From the NCBI GenBank assembly GCA_025359565.1, contig JANYFY010000019.1:1-64000 (forward strand): DNA of 64,000 nucleotides, written 5' to 3'. Origin of the DNA: Gammaproteobacteria bacterium. Lineage in GTDB: Bacteria; Pseudomonadota; Gammaproteobacteria; Steroidobacterales; Steroidobacteraceae. The translations under genes were made by a program, and so were the position numbers. This document shows, piece by piece, positions 1-9,332 of the stretch. Below the pieces are notes generated by a model, which was given only the letters and a program-made list of their open reading frames with translations, had not been told where the DNA came from and did not search any database. Within the stretch, counting starts at the first letter, position 1. Every line of letters starts with the position of its first letter.

Positions 1-2
1 CC

Positions 3-626
3 GCGAGCGATATTGCGTTGGCGCTAAATCGCGCCACGGATGAATTTGGTTGGCCCGCCTTGACGCTCGATCAGGTACGAAATTCCATTGGTCGCGGCGC
101 GCCTTTGCTCGTCGATCGTACCGCAACACTGCAAGGTCGCAACTTTGATGCGGCAATTCATAGCGCAATCACTGAGCGGTTTTTCCATCATTATGCAAGT
201 CTCGAGGAATCCGGGGAATGTACCGCCAAACCTTACCCTGGAGCTGCCGAAGTGCTAAAGAAATTGCACGGTATTGGTCTACGAATTGCCGTGGTCACCA
301 ATAAACAACAGCGTTTTGCCGCCGCGCTAGTAAAGTTGAAGGGCTTGAGCGCTTGGATTGACGAGGTTGTGGGTGGCGATAGCTGCGCACGACGCAAACC
401 CGATCCGCTCCCGCTAGTGTTCGCTTGCCAACTGCTGGGTGTTCAACCGCGAGAATCAATTATGGTGGGTGACTCGGTCAACGACGTTCAAGCGGCGCGT
501 GCCGCCGGCATTCCGATCATCTGTGTACCCCACGGATATAACGAGGGTCAGGATCCTAGAACACTACAATGCGACGTATTAATTGAGCAACTAACTGAAC
601 TACCGCGTTTGTTATCCGTCGCATAA
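3..626 (+). CDS. gph: Phosphoglycolate phosphatase, 5' end outside window (partial)
   Basis: HAD-superfamily phosphatase that hydrolyses 2-phosphoglycolate, a product of DNA 3'-end repair and of Rubisco oxygenation where Rubisco exists. The frame is open to the window edge. The first visible residues (SDIALALNRATDE) match the stretch that follows the DxDGTL nucleophile motif in Gph, so the catalytic Asp lies upstream of base 1. Visible motifs are the motif II Thr in VVTNKQ, the motif III Lys in RRKPDP and motif IV GDSVNDVQAA. About 207 residues are seen of a usual 220-230, so little is missing. A TTG at base 18 is in frame but would remove the nucleophile, so it is not the true start. The gene converges on slt with 31 bases between them. 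Other HAD phosphatases of this subfamily remain possible. Confidence 0.88.
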   Translation, partial: ASDIALALNRATDEFGWPALTLDQVRNSIGRGAPLLVDRTATLQGRNFDAAIHSAITERFFHHYASLEESGECTAKPYPGAAEVLKKLHGIGLRIAVVTNKQQRFAAALVKLKGLSAWIDEVVGGDSCARRKPDPLPLVFACQLLGVQPRESIMVGDSVNDVQAARAAGIPIICVPHGYNEGQDPRTLQCDVLIEQLTELPRLLSVA

Positions 627-657
627 TTGGCTCCTCGTTTACAAGGGAATTCCAGGG

Positions 658-2640
658 TTAGTCGGGACCGACTGGCGGCAACCATTCGCTAATACGGGGC
701 AAAACGGCCTCGCGAACCGCTGAAAATGCCACGATGTGCTCAAGAATATGCTGTACGTAACTGCGGGTCTCACTATAAGGAATATTTTCGATCCATATAT
801 CCGCATCCATTTTGTGATGGGGTAGCCAGCGCGCAACCGCTGCGGGACCCGCATTGTAGGCCGCAAGTCCTAAGGCTAAATGCTCATGATGGCGATCCAG
901 CAGTTCACGCAAATAAGCCGCCCCTAATTTTAAGTTGCTATCAGGATCCGTCAAAGCATCGTTACTGGGAACAGCCAGATGCCAGCGTCGCGCGACGTTT
1001 TTGGCAGTGCCAGGCAATATTTGCATGAGCCCGCGCGCGTTCGCGCGTGACACGACGTCTTTACGAAACAGACTCTCCTGTCGCATAACGGCATATATCC
1101 AATCGCCCGACAGACCCGTCAATTGGCTCGCTTCTAGAACCGCCGTTGCATAGGGTCGCGGATAACGTAAGCGCACGTCATCCCATTCACCGGCTTGGGC
1201 GAGGGTCGCGATACCCTCGGCATACCATCCCCAGTTCATCGCAATCTTTGCGGCTTGGACCTTTACCTCGGCGGTAGCGCCGGTAAGCGCCACCGCCCAT
1301 TCAAGCGCCGCTTCATCTATTAGGTCGCAATCAAAAAGTGCGTGCGCGCGCAATAGACCGGGAGCGGCCAGCAATGTGGCTTGTCGCACTAAATCATTCG
1401 GTGAAGGACGTAGATTTATTTGGTAGCGTTGGTGAAGCTGATCGGCGGCGAGATAGCCATAGTAATCACGTAAGTTCGCAAGCTCGCTAAATAACACCTT
1501 TGCCGCCTCGGGACTAGTGACCGCTATAGCGCGTGCGCGCCAATAACGCCAACGCGCAAGTCCCGCCTTCGCCTCGGGCATGGCATCGATCCAGGCACGC
1601 GCCTGAACGAAATCGCCCGCCCATAGTGCAGCGCGTACGCGCGACTCCTGCACTGGGTCGTCGACCGCTTCTGGCGGAATCAACGCGAAGCTCGCCACTG
1701 AGTCAGGATGACGAATTGACGCCTCCCCAAGCGCCAAGGCGCGCTGTAATCGCCCGGCTAAACCCCCGGTCATGTCAGGCCGAGCGTGTAACTGCGGCAG
1801 TAGCCCCGCAGCACCTTCAGCATCGATATGCGATAGCCGGGTAAATCCCGCCTCCAACGCAGCCGGCTCAACAAGCTCACTATGAGAAATAATTTGCACC
1901 AAGGTCGCTTTGGGACTCTCCAGTAAATTCACCCATAGCAGTAGGGGTGCGGCTTGGGCGGTGGGAACGTCGAGTAAAAATTCCCTGGCTAAACGCGGAT
2001 TGTTAGCAACGAGCGCCGCACGAGTCCTACTCTCGGCCAAACCAGAATTCAAGTGGCCTTGCTCTCGCGCCCAGGCAAAGGGCAACGCGCACTCCTCCGG
2101 CCATCGTTGTGGCTGAATCCAACGTTCAATGATCGAGGCGGGCAAGGTCGCGGTATCACCCGTGGCTAACCGACCTTTGAGTCGCGCACAGACTAAGCGT
2201 GGATCCGTTACGTCCGTGCTACGAGCTAAAAACCAATCCCAACGACCCCGTTCCGCAAGACTCAGGAGCCATTCATGTTGTAGTGGGCGTGCAAGTGGCT
2301 GATCTACATGCACGACCAGAAAATGATCGACCGTCGCGTCGAGTTCTACACTGGGTTTAACTTGCAGGTCACGACGCAGGCGCGCCGCCACCAAATAATC
2401 ATACAAAACATAGGATTTGAGCGTTGGAGAATCCGCCAGCCCCGGAAGGCCCGCAGATGCCGGCGAACGCGCTAATTCGTGATGAATGTGCTGCCACGCT
2501 GCCAGAAATTCTCGCACCTCGAGGGGATCGTTACGTATGCTAGGTCCCGCGGCAAATGCCGGTGCCTGTATGACGAACGCCGCTATGCAAACCAAAATGA
2601 GCGAATAGACCGCCGCACGGCCAATAAAAGGTCTGAGCAT
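658..2640 (-). CDS. slt: Soluble lytic murein transglycosylase (Slt70 type)
   Basis: Periplasmic enzyme of 660 residues that cleaves the MurNAc-GlcNAc bond of peptidoglycan with formation of 1,6-anhydro-MurNAc. An N-terminal signal peptide (hydrophobic core about residues 9-28, likely cleavage after AFA) is followed by a long alpha-helical superhelix region to about residue 480. A C-terminal SLT catalytic domain follows, with the catalytic Glu in MRQES near residue 520, then ARGLMQI and GLAAYNAG. Length and order match Slt70. The start ATG at 2640 precedes a clean signal peptide. It is read divergently from rdgC with about 60 bases between the starts, which must hold both promoters. The next gene on its 3' side is convergent gph. 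Confidence 0.93.
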   Translation of the reverse strand: MLRPFIGRAAVYSLILVCIAAFVIQAPAFAAGPSIRNDPLEVREFLAAWQHIHHELARSPASAGLPGLADSPTLKSYVLYDYLVAARLRRDLQVKPSVELDATVDHFLVVHVDQPLARPLQHEWLLSLAERGRWDWFLARSTDVTDPRLVCARLKGRLATGDTATLPASIIERWIQPQRWPEECALPFAWAREQGHLNSGLAESRTRAALVANNPRLAREFLLDVPTAQAAPLLLWVNLLESPKATLVQIISHSELVEPAALEAGFTRLSHIDAEGAAGLLPQLHARPDMTGGLAGRLQRALALGEASIRHPDSVASFALIPPEAVDDPVQESRVRAALWAGDFVQARAWIDAMPEAKAGLARWRYWRARAIAVTSPEAAKVLFSELANLRDYYGYLAADQLHQRYQINLRPSPNDLVRQATLLAAPGLLRAHALFDCDLIDEAALEWAVALTGATAEVKVQAAKIAMNWGWYAEGIATLAQAGEWDDVRLRYPRPYATAVLEASQLTGLSGDWIYAVMRQESLFRKDVVSRANARGLMQILPGTAKNVARRWHLAVPSNDALTDPDSNLKLGAAYLRELLDRHHEHLALGLAAYNAGPAAVARWLPHHKMDADIWIENIPYSETRSYVQHILEHIVAFSAVREAVLPRISEWLPPVGPD

Positions 2641-2702
2641 GGGGGCTATATTAGCGGCTGAGCGACCAATATACTCCGCAGTTCTTTTTTCCAGGGTAAG
2701 TT

Positions 2703-3641
2703 ATGTGGTTTAAGAATTTAATTTTTTATCGATTACCCACCGATTGGGCCCTCCGGCCAACGGAATTCGAGGCTCAACTCGCGGAACGCAGGCTACAACC
2801 CTGCGGACCGTTCGACCTTACCAGTCGCGGTTGGATGCCGGTCACTCAGGGGGGACGATTGCTGCACACGGTGAATCAGCAACATATGATCGCGCTGGGT
2901 GAGAACCAGAAATTGCTGCCCGGATCAATTATTCGCCAAGTTGCCCAGGAACGCGCTGAAGTGCAAGCTCAAGACCAAGGTTTTCCGGTAGGTCGAAAAC
3001 AGATGCGGGACTTACGTCTTAAGGTGGCTGACGAGCTGCGTGCCAAAGCGCTTACGCGGCGACGGGTCACACGTGCCTGGATCGATCAATTAGCCGGATG
3101 GTTGGTAATAGACGCCGCCACGATTCCACGCGCCGAAGCGGTGATCGATACGTTGCGAGTGACTCTCGGCAGTTTTGCGCCCGTTTTAATAGAAACCGAG
3201 CGATCGCCTCATTCACTGATGGCCTCTTGGCTCCTGCGAGGGAGAACGGATTCGCGTTTCACTATTGATGATGATCTTGAATTACAAAGCGCTGATAAGT
3301 CTAAAACAGTTATACGCTACACGCGCCACCCGCTGAATGGACCCGAAATTCAAGCGCATCTTAAAGGCGGCAAATATCCCACTCGACTGGGACTGACTTG
3401 GAGTGACCGTGTATCTTTTGCTCTTACCGATAAGATGATTATTAAGAAATTGGAGTTTCTGGAAGTGGCAGAACCCAATAGCGCCGAAGAACTCGAGCCC
3501 GCGGAAAAATTCGATGTTGATTTTATAATAATGACAGCAGAACTTGCGAATCTATTGAAAGATTTGGCCCATGCACTTTCTCCTGCGAGTCACGCGCTCC
3601 CAACTACTCGCGCGTCTTCTGTAAAGCTGGCTGCAGCGTGA
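2703..3641 (+). CDS. rdgC: Recombination-associated protein RdgC
   Basis: Nucleoid-associated, ring-forming DNA-binding protein that modulates RecA activity. The N-terminus MWFKNLIFYRL and the following W-rich segment with LTSRGWMPV are characteristic of RdgC. The length of 312 residues is close to the usual 300-305. Around residue 100 a basic stretch (KQMRDLRLKVADELRAKAL) matches the family core, and the mid-protein GWLVIDAAT and C-terminal KKLEFL segments are also typical. An AGGG lies about 6 bases before the ATG. The next gene, murJ, starts 25 bases after the stop on the same strand, so the two may share a transcript, although no functional link is known. Confidence 0.94.
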   Translation: MWFKNLIFYRLPTDWALRPTEFEAQLAERRLQPCGPFDLTSRGWMPVTQGGRLLHTVNQQHMIALGENQKLLPGSIIRQVAQERAEVQAQDQGFPVGRKQMRDLRLKVADELRAKALTRRRVTRAWIDQLAGWLVIDAATIPRAEAVIDTLRVTLGSFAPVLIETERSPHSLMASWLLRGRTDSRFTIDDDLELQSADKSKTVIRYTRHPLNGPEIQAHLKGGKYPTRLGLTWSDRVSFALTDKMIIKKLEFLEVAEPNSAEELEPAEKFDVDFIIMTAELANLLKDLAHALSPASHALPTTRASSVKLAAA

Positions 3642-3666
3642 GCAGCCATAAGCGGCGTTAAGCCAA

Positions 3667-5250
3667 ATGGCTACTGAACGACTCAATACCAAGGCCGCTG
3701 GCATAGTCGGTCTCGCCGTCATGTGCAGTCGTTTGCTCGGATTGATACGTGAACAACTATTTGCAGCCCTATTCGGAGGCGGTGCGGCGATGGACGCCTT
3801 CATTGCCGCTTTTAGGATTCCAAACCTATTACGCGACCTATTCGCGGAGGGTGCCTTATCAACCGCATTTGTTACCACTTTTAGTAAAACGAGCGCACGC
3901 GAAGGTGAGGCGGCGGCATGGACTCTAGCTAATAAAATTGCGACATTAACGTCGGTAATACTTGGAATCTTATGCATCGCGGGAATGGTTTTCGCAAGAG
4001 AGCTAGTGGCCACCTTAGCGCCGGGTTTTCCAGCGGCAAAAGCCGCTCTTACCGTGCAGCTCACGCGCATCATGTTTCCGTTTATTTTATTGGTATCGCT
4101 CGCGGCACTGGTCATGGGGATGCTCAATGCCAGAAATGTATTTGGTATGCCCGCTATGGCATCGAGCTTCTTCAATATCGGATCTATTGTTGGCGGTGTG
4201 ACCTTGGGTTACTGGATCGACCCGCATTTTGGACCACGCGCACTGATTGGTTTGGCATTCGCGACTGTGTTCGGCGGCGCATTACAACTGGCGGTGCAGC
4301 TCCCGTCTGTGGCACGCCTTGGCTATCGTTTTCGACCCGATTTTCATTGGCGAGATCCTGGCGTTAAAGCCATATTGTTGCTTATGGGACCCGCTGTCAT
4401 TGCCGCGAGCACCACGCAAGTTAACGTTCTGATTAACTCGATTTTTGCATCTACGCTGGGTGATGGACCTATTTTCTGGCTCGCGATTGCGTTTCGACTG
4501 ATGCAATTACCATTGGGATTATTTGGCGTAGCGTTAGGTACAGTAACCTTACCGCTGCTAGCGCGTTTGAGTGCAAGCTTGCAGATGGACGCATTTCGTA
4601 CCGAGCTTGCGTACGCCATACGACTGGGTTTTTTACTCACCATTCCCTCCACTGTTGGGCTCATGCTGCTCGCCGAGCCCATTATTTCGGTGCTTTATCA
4701 ACACGGTAAATTTAATGCGTACCAAGCCGCACAGGCCGCTGCTGCCTTACGTTTTTATGCCATTGGTCTAGCCGGCTACGCGGCACTCAAAGTTTTGGTA
4801 AACGCTTTCTACGCCGTCGATAAACGCAAGACCCCAATGCTTGTCAGCTTCATCGCAGTGGCACTTAATCTGCTATTGAACTGGATATTCACGTTTCAGT
4901 TAGGCTGGGGCCATCGCGGATTGGCGTTTTCCACCGGCTGTATTGCAACGGTCAATTTTCTAATGCTTTATTTGCTAATGCGTAAGCACTTAGGAGGCCT
5001 CGAATCACGACGTATGCTAGTAATGGTGGGAAAAGTTACTGTTGCGGCATTGAGTTTAGCAGCGATTTGCGCCGTATCCTCGCATTGGTTGCTCGCCGAC
5101 TGGCGGACTCAAGGATTTCTAATTAAACTCGGGATATTACTCGGCACTATCGCTATCGGCGGCTTATGCTTTGCGGCGAGTGCCTCAGCCCTGCACATCG
5201 AAGAAATGCACGCAGTTGTCAACAGCATAAGGCGCAAGATCCGCCGCTAG
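3667..5250 (+). CDS. murJ: Lipid II flippase MurJ (MviN)
   Basis: Inner-membrane MOP-superfamily transporter of 527 residues that moves lipid II to the periplasmic face for peptidoglycan synthesis. The N-terminus carries the family signature: GLAVMCSRLLGLIREQL followed by FGGGAAMDAFIAAFRIPNLLRDLFAEGALSTAF, with its conserved Arg and Asp residues. About 14 hydrophobic segments can be counted along the protein. The start at 3667 follows rdgC by 25 bases. Its stop shares four bases (CTAG, 5247-5250) with the stop of the convergent methyltransferase gene, which leaves no room for a terminator. It is complete and ordinary. Confidence 0.96.
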   Translation: MATERLNTKAAGIVGLAVMCSRLLGLIREQLFAALFGGGAAMDAFIAAFRIPNLLRDLFAEGALSTAFVTTFSKTSAREGEAAAWTLANKIATLTSVILGILCIAGMVFARELVATLAPGFPAAKAALTVQLTRIMFPFILLVSLAALVMGMLNARNVFGMPAMASSFFNIGSIVGGVTLGYWIDPHFGPRALIGLAFATVFGGALQLAVQLPSVARLGYRFRPDFHWRDPGVKAILLLMGPAVIAASTTQVNVLINSIFASTLGDGPIFWLAIAFRLMQLPLGLFGVALGTVTLPLLARLSASLQMDAFRTELAYAIRLGFLLTIPSTVGLMLLAEPIISVLYQHGKFNAYQAAQAAAALRFYAIGLAGYAALKVLVNAFYAVDKRKTPMLVSFIAVALNLLLNWIFTFQLGWGHRGLAFSTGCIATVNFLMLYLLMRKHLGGLESRRMLVMVGKVTVAALSLAAICAVSSHWLLADWRTQGFLIKLGILLGTIAIGGLCFAASASALHIEEMHAVVNSIRRKIRR

Positions 5251-6029
5251 TCGGTTTTACGCGTCCCTTTTTTGCGAGCCAACACCGCATGAGTCCGGAT
5301 GTGAATGTCGTTACGCATTTTGTCGCGATGTGCTCTAAGTTTACCTAATAATTTCTTACCCGAACTTTCATGTTTATCTTCCAATGCGGAACCATGCCGA
5401 TAGATCCAAACTCGCGCCGGTGGCAAGTTCAACCAGACGGGAGGCGAAGCTTCTGCGGATATACCCTGTGATAAAAAATGTCGCGAACCTAAAGGAATTG
5501 GCGAATTCATTCCGTAGGTAAATTGCACGAAGCAGCCGTCGGCTCTCATTAGCTCGAATGCTTGATCAATCAAATTGAGCCGCTGACGAGGCGAGCGATT
5601 AAGCAGCGGGAGGCTTGAGACCACCGCCGCCGCCTCAACGTCCAACACACCCGCAAGAGTGTGCGACAAATCATACGCATCCCCCTGCACCACTTGGCAA
5701 CGCGGAAATCGACGCTGTAGCAACCGGCAAAACGCCACGTCATACTCTACAAGTATCAATCGGTCCGGCGCCACACCGCGTTGCAACAGCGCCTGCGTTA
5801 CAGGTCCTGTGCCAGGCCCTAACTCGACAATAGGGCCTGCAATTAAAGGATCTACATACCGCGCCATCATGCGCGCCAGAAAACGTCCCGAAGGAGATAC
5901 CGCACCCGTGCGCAACGGATTTTCAAACCAAGTTTTAAAGAATCGTGCCTCATCCGGCAGCAGTTCATCTATGTAAGGTCGCTTAAGCAGCCGATTGCCG
6001 TTAGCGGTTGGTTTGTGTTTTACACTCAC
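5247..6029 (-). CDS. PmtA-type phospholipid N-methyltransferase
   Basis: Class I SAM-dependent methyltransferase of 260 residues resembling bacterial phosphatidylethanolamine N-methyltransferases (PmtA), which make phosphatidylcholine. Visible features are an N-terminal segment EARFFKTWFENPLRTGAVSP, the SAM motif I VELGPGTGPVTQALL, a motif II acidic residue in LVEYD, GDAYDL, and the C-terminal PPARVWIYRHGS typical of the family. The open frame extends to 6107, but a GTG at 6029 overlaps the rlmB stop as GTGA and removes an N-terminal stretch that does not look conserved, so I start there. It is probably translationally coupled to rlmB. A related rRNA-dimethyltransferase-like activity cannot be excluded. 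PssA is encoded later in the window and would feed the same lipid pathway. Confidence 0.78.
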   Translation of the reverse strand: MSVKHKPTANGNRLLKRPYIDELLPDEARFFKTWFENPLRTGAVSPSGRFLARMMARYVDPLIAGPIVELGPGTGPVTQALLQRGVAPDRLILVEYDVAFCRLLQRRFPRCQVVQGDAYDLSHTLAGVLDVEAAAVVSSLPLLNRSPRQRLNLIDQAFELMRADGCFVQFTYGMNSPIPLGSRHFLSQGISAEASPPVWLNLPPARVWIYRHGSALEDKHESSGKKLLGKLRAHRDKMRNDIHIRTHAVLARKKGTRKTD

Positions 6030-6787
6030 AACGAGTGGCCTCGCTGCCTTCGTGCCTCGAACAGTGCCACTCCCGTCGCCACCGACACATTCAGCGATGT
6101 AGTCCAACCTGCCATCGGAATTCGCACTATGAAATCACATCGCTCGCGCGTCAAGCGCCGCATTCCGTCGCCCTCCGCACCCAATACCAATGCCAAAGGT
6201 CTTTTGAGATCTGTCGCATGTAGAGTTTGCTCGGTTTCCCCCGCTAAGCCTACCACCCAAATACCGCGAGTTTTTAAACCCTCCAAAGTGCGCGCTAAAT
6301 TGGTCACACTCGCCACAGGGACCAGCTCAGCTGCACCCGCCGCAACTTTACGCACCACGGCATCGACAGCAGCAGCTCGATCTTTTGGAATAACGACCGC
6401 GTGGACACCCGCCGCCTCCGCAGTCCTTAAACACGCCCCCAAATTGTGCGGATCGGTAACGCCATCAAGCACCAACAACAAAGGATCACCTTCTATGCGT
6501 TCAAGCGCTGCCATTAGATCATTTTCATCCCATGTGGCGAGCGGGCGAAACGCCGCTACTGCACCTTGATGCGCCGCCGAACCCGCAAGTTTTCCCAGCG
6601 CTTCAACACTGACAAACTGGGGACGAACTCCCGCTTCTTCCGCCCGCGACTTCAAGTCGCGCATACGCTCATCATTACGCGGCTCGGCCAGCCATAACTC
6701 CAATAAGCGCTCTGGAGCGCGGTCAACCACCGCACTAATAGCATGCCAGCCATAAACCAAGGTACGCTTACGACCTGGCACGTCCAC
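6026..6787 (-). CDS. rlmB: 23S rRNA (guanosine-2'-O-)-methyltransferase RlmB
   Basis: SPOUT-family enzyme that 2'-O-methylates G2251 in the P loop of 23S rRNA. The N-terminal substrate-binding domain begins VYGWHAISAVV. The C-terminal trefoil-knot domain shows LDGVTDPHNLGACLRTAEAAG, VLGAEGDGMRRL and IPMAGWTTSLNVSVATG. The frame is open to 6994, inside rnr. I chose the GTG at 6787 because an AAAGG lies about 11 bases upstream and the product of 253 residues fits the family (243-255). This gives a 20-base overlap with the rnr stop. Another GTG at 6781 is possible. The rnr-rlmB pair is conserved in many proteobacteria. Confidence 0.93.
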   Translation of the reverse strand: MDVPGRKRTLVYGWHAISAVVDRAPERLLELWLAEPRNDERMRDLKSRAEEAGVRPQFVSVEALGKLAGSAAHQGAVAAFRPLATWDENDLMAALERIEGDPLLLVLDGVTDPHNLGACLRTAEAAGVHAVVIPKDRAAAVDAVVRKVAAGAAELVPVASVTNLARTLEGLKTRGIWVVGLAGETEQTLHATDLKRPLALVLGAEGDGMRRLTRERCDFIVRIPMAGWTTSLNVSVATGVALFEARRQRGHSL

Positions 6788-9119
6788 GCTCAGCTTTGCC
6801 TTTCGACCGTGCTGGACGAGCGGAAGAGCCGCGACGCGGTGCCCGCACCGTCCCATGAGTAGCAGAGGATTCGGCATCAAGAAGCTCAAAATCAATCTGG
6901 CGCTGTGCCAAGTCAACACGACTGAGGCGTACCCGCACCCCATCACCCATTTGCCAACGTCGACCAGTGCGTTGACCGACCAGACCCATTCCACCCGACT
7001 CTAATTCCCAGTAATCCCCTGGAATTGCCGAGATATGCACCAAGCCGTCAATGGGCATTTCCTTTAATTGTACAAACAAGCCAAATTCCAGCGCGCTAGA
7101 AATAGTCGCATCAAAACTTTCCCCTACTCGCGGCAACAAATACAAACATTTCAGATAACTCATGACATCGCGGGCTGCATCATCTGCACGCCGCTCGCGT
7201 TGCGAGCTTTCTTGACCCAACGCTTGCAATTCGGTCGTGCTGTAGCGATGGCCCGATGTTGATTGAGCCAACACCGCAGCTTTCAGAGCACGATGCACCA
7301 ATAAATCTGGATAGCGCCGAATCGGCGAGGTAAAGTGAGCGTACTCTTCAAGCGCTAATCCAAAATGACCTATATTGGTTTGTTGGTACACAGCCTGCGC
7401 CAGCGAACGAATAACCAGACTCTCTAATAAAAGGCCGTCCGGCCGCGCACTTAAGCGTTCGACTAACTGGCGGAATTCACGCGGCGTTGGCTTCTCAGAA
7501 AATATCGCCCCTACTTGCAAGGCACTCATCACTTTCTGTAATTCGGTCACCCGTTTATCTTCGGGTTGGCCATGGACTCGGTACAGGCTTCCCGCCTTCG
7601 CCAACCGCAACGCCACCGCTGCTTCGACATTCGCCGCAATCATACATTCCTCGATTAGGCGATGCGCATCGTTGCGAGTAACGGTATAAAAGCCCTCAAT
7701 AGTGCCATTTTCGCCGATTCGTGCCTTATTCTCCCCGCCCCTGAAATCTAACGCGCCCCGCGCGTCGCGTGCGATTTTGAGTGCCTTATAAACCGCATAT
7801 AACATTTGCAGCGAATTGCGCACAGCCGGGGTCAACACAGGTACTGCAGCAGCATCATCTGGCTGCTCTAAATAGGCCCACGCCTGATTGTAAGTTAAGC
7901 GCGCATGCGAGCAAATCACCGCTTCATAGAAACGCGATCGACTCAACTTACCCGCCTTGCTAACCCGCATATCGCATACAAAGGCCAGACGATCAACCCG
8001 TGGCATGAGCGAGCATAAATTATTCGACAGCTGTTCGGGCAACATCGGTAACACTCGATCCGGAAAGTACACCGAAGTCGCACGTGCCCTTGCTTCCATA
8101 TCTAAAGGACTGGCATAGCGAACATAGTGACTGACATCGGCAATGGCTACGACCAACCGCCAGCCACCCCCGCGTTGCGCTTCTGCATAGACCGCGTCAT
8201 CAAAATCCTTAGCATCCTCGCCGTCAATGGTCACTAAGGGTAAATCGCGTAAGTCCTCACGATACGCATAGTCGCTATTACTCACGCTATTGCCGTACTG
8301 TTTAGCTTGGGCAATCACCTCGGGCGGAAACGCCTCTGGCAAATCGTGACGCAAAATTGCAAAGCGCGCCGCAAGATCGGAAGCGCGCATCTGCTTTAGT
8401 ACCTCGATTATTCGGCCCTGCGCAGGCTTTTCACCGGAAGGGCGCTTGAGAATTTCAACCACCACCGAATCACCCGATTCCGCACCGTGACGATCACGCG
8501 ACGCCACCTCCACTGAGTACCAATGACCTGGATCTTCAGGCTCCACTCGGCCACTTCTAGCTCCTTGCCATACGCCGCCGATCCTTGCGGGTGAACTCTC
8601 AATACGTCGCAGCAATCGGCTTAGGCGTCTCCCCCGGTCATTAACACCCACGGCCCGCACTTCCACCCGATCATTATGCATAAGCGTCGCCGCATCAGCG
8701 CGAGCAAGTAGCAGAGGTGTTGAACCATCATCAGGCATCACCAACACTTCACCGCTGGCACGACCCCGCACGCGGCCAGCGATGCGCTCAGCAATCCCTG
8801 CAACAGCAAAACCTTTAGCCCCTTCAATTGCCTGGCCCTCTCTGACCATAGCAGCCAATCGTTTACGTAAGGCATCTCGCTGCGCGTCGGTTCCCAACCC
8901 TAGGCGCTTGGCGAGTCGGGCAGCCGTGAGAGGTTCAGGAGCGTCCGCTAAATGCGTTAATAAAAGCTCACGGCTCGCAATGGGGTCCGAGTAACGCGCC
9001 TTCTCACGCTCCAAATTCGGATCCTCACCACGCCAATCCTTGCTGGCGCCGCCGCCGCCTGTTGTGCGGGGGCCCCCACGGCCCCGCGCATTATTCTTAC
9101 CCTGGGGCGCACGGGTCAT
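6768..9119 (-). CDS. rnr: Ribonuclease R
   Basis: Processive 3'-to-5' exoribonuclease of 783 residues that degrades structured RNA. Domains in order are an N-terminal winged-helix segment (about residues 45-100), cold-shock domains, the RNB catalytic domain with the metal-binding Asp cluster in DGEDAKDFDDAVYAE near residue 300, and an S1 domain starting near residue 660 (GESFDATISSALEFGLFVQL). A basic tail rich in Arg, Ser and Lys ends the protein. The extreme N-terminus is Gly/Arg-rich and low in complexity. It is followed by rlmB with a short overlap. The upstream 128 bases lie between rnr and tRNA-Leu, which reads the other way. Confidence 0.95.
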   Translation of the reverse strand: MTRAPQGKNNARGRGGPRTTGGGGASKDWRGEDPNLEREKARYSDPIASRELLLTHLADAPEPLTAARLAKRLGLGTDAQRDALRKRLAAMVREGQAIEGAKGFAVAGIAERIAGRVRGRASGEVLVMPDDGSTPLLLARADAATLMHNDRVEVRAVGVNDRGRRLSRLLRRIESSPARIGGVWQGARSGRVEPEDPGHWYSVEVASRDRHGAESGDSVVVEILKRPSGEKPAQGRIIEVLKQMRASDLAARFAILRHDLPEAFPPEVIAQAKQYGNSVSNSDYAYREDLRDLPLVTIDGEDAKDFDDAVYAEAQRGGGWRLVVAIADVSHYVRYASPLDMEARARATSVYFPDRVLPMLPEQLSNNLCSLMPRVDRLAFVCDMRVSKAGKLSRSRFYEAVICSHARLTYNQAWAYLEQPDDAAAVPVLTPAVRNSLQMLYAVYKALKIARDARGALDFRGGENKARIGENGTIEGFYTVTRNDAHRLIEECMIAANVEAAVALRLAKAGSLYRVHGQPEDKRVTELQKVMSALQVGAIFSEKPTPREFRQLVERLSARPDGLLLESLVIRSLAQAVYQQTNIGHFGLALEEYAHFTSPIRRYPDLLVHRALKAAVLAQSTSGHRYSTTELQALGQESSQRERRADDAARDVMSYLKCLYLLPRVGESFDATISSALEFGLFVQLKEMPIDGLVHISAIPGDYWELESGGMGLVGQRTGRRWQMGDGVRVRLSRVDLAQRQIDFELLDAESSATHGTVRAPRRGSSARPARSKGKAERGRARS

Positions 9120-9187
9120 TGGGGTGAACTACCGCGCATGATTGCGGTTTTAATGAATACTTTTTGCAATTGAACTAAGAGCATTAA

Positions 9188-9216
9188 TTGACAAGCCTTT
9201 GTTGTGTGCGTACATT
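9188..9216 (+). promoter_or_regulatory. Sigma70-type promoter of tRNA-Leu
   Basis: TTGACA at 9188-9193 is a perfect -35 consensus. It is followed after exactly 17 bases by TACATT at 9211-9216. The tRNA gene begins 31 bases after the -10 end, and the stretch just after the -10 (CTGCGCC) is G+C-rich, like the discriminators of stable RNA promoters under stringent control. Confidence 0.75.
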
Positions 9217-9247
9217 TCTGCGCCTTAACGGTTGAACGGTCCATCTT

Positions 9248-9332
9248 GCCCAGGTGGCGGAACTGGTAGACGCGCTGGTTTCAGGTACCAGTGGAGCAAT
9301 TCGTGGAGGTTCGAGTCCTCTCCTGGGCACCA
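9248..9332 (+). tRNA. tRNA-Leu (anticodon CAG)
   Basis: An 85-base class II tRNA with an encoded CCA end. The acceptor stem GCCCAGG pairs with CCTGGGC. The D loop contains GGTAGA, the anticodon stem CTGGT/ACCAG encloses loop TTCAGGT with CAG at 9282-9284, and a variable arm and the T arm with GGTTCGAGTCC follow. It decodes CUG. It lies in the same tRNA-Leu/rnr/rlmB neighbourhood seen in other proteobacteria. No T-rich intrinsic terminator follows; a weak inverted repeat GTCATT...AATGAC lies at 9336-9367. Confidence 0.97.

Noticed and set aside
3552-4175. Long - strand open frame opposite rdgC and murJ
   Set aside because: It lies antisense to two well-supported genes, has no recognisable domain and no upstream ribosome-binding site; it is a shadow frame.
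6015-6569. + strand open frame opposite rlmB
   Set aside because: Ser/Thr/Ala-rich translation with no family resemblance; it is antisense to a conserved gene.
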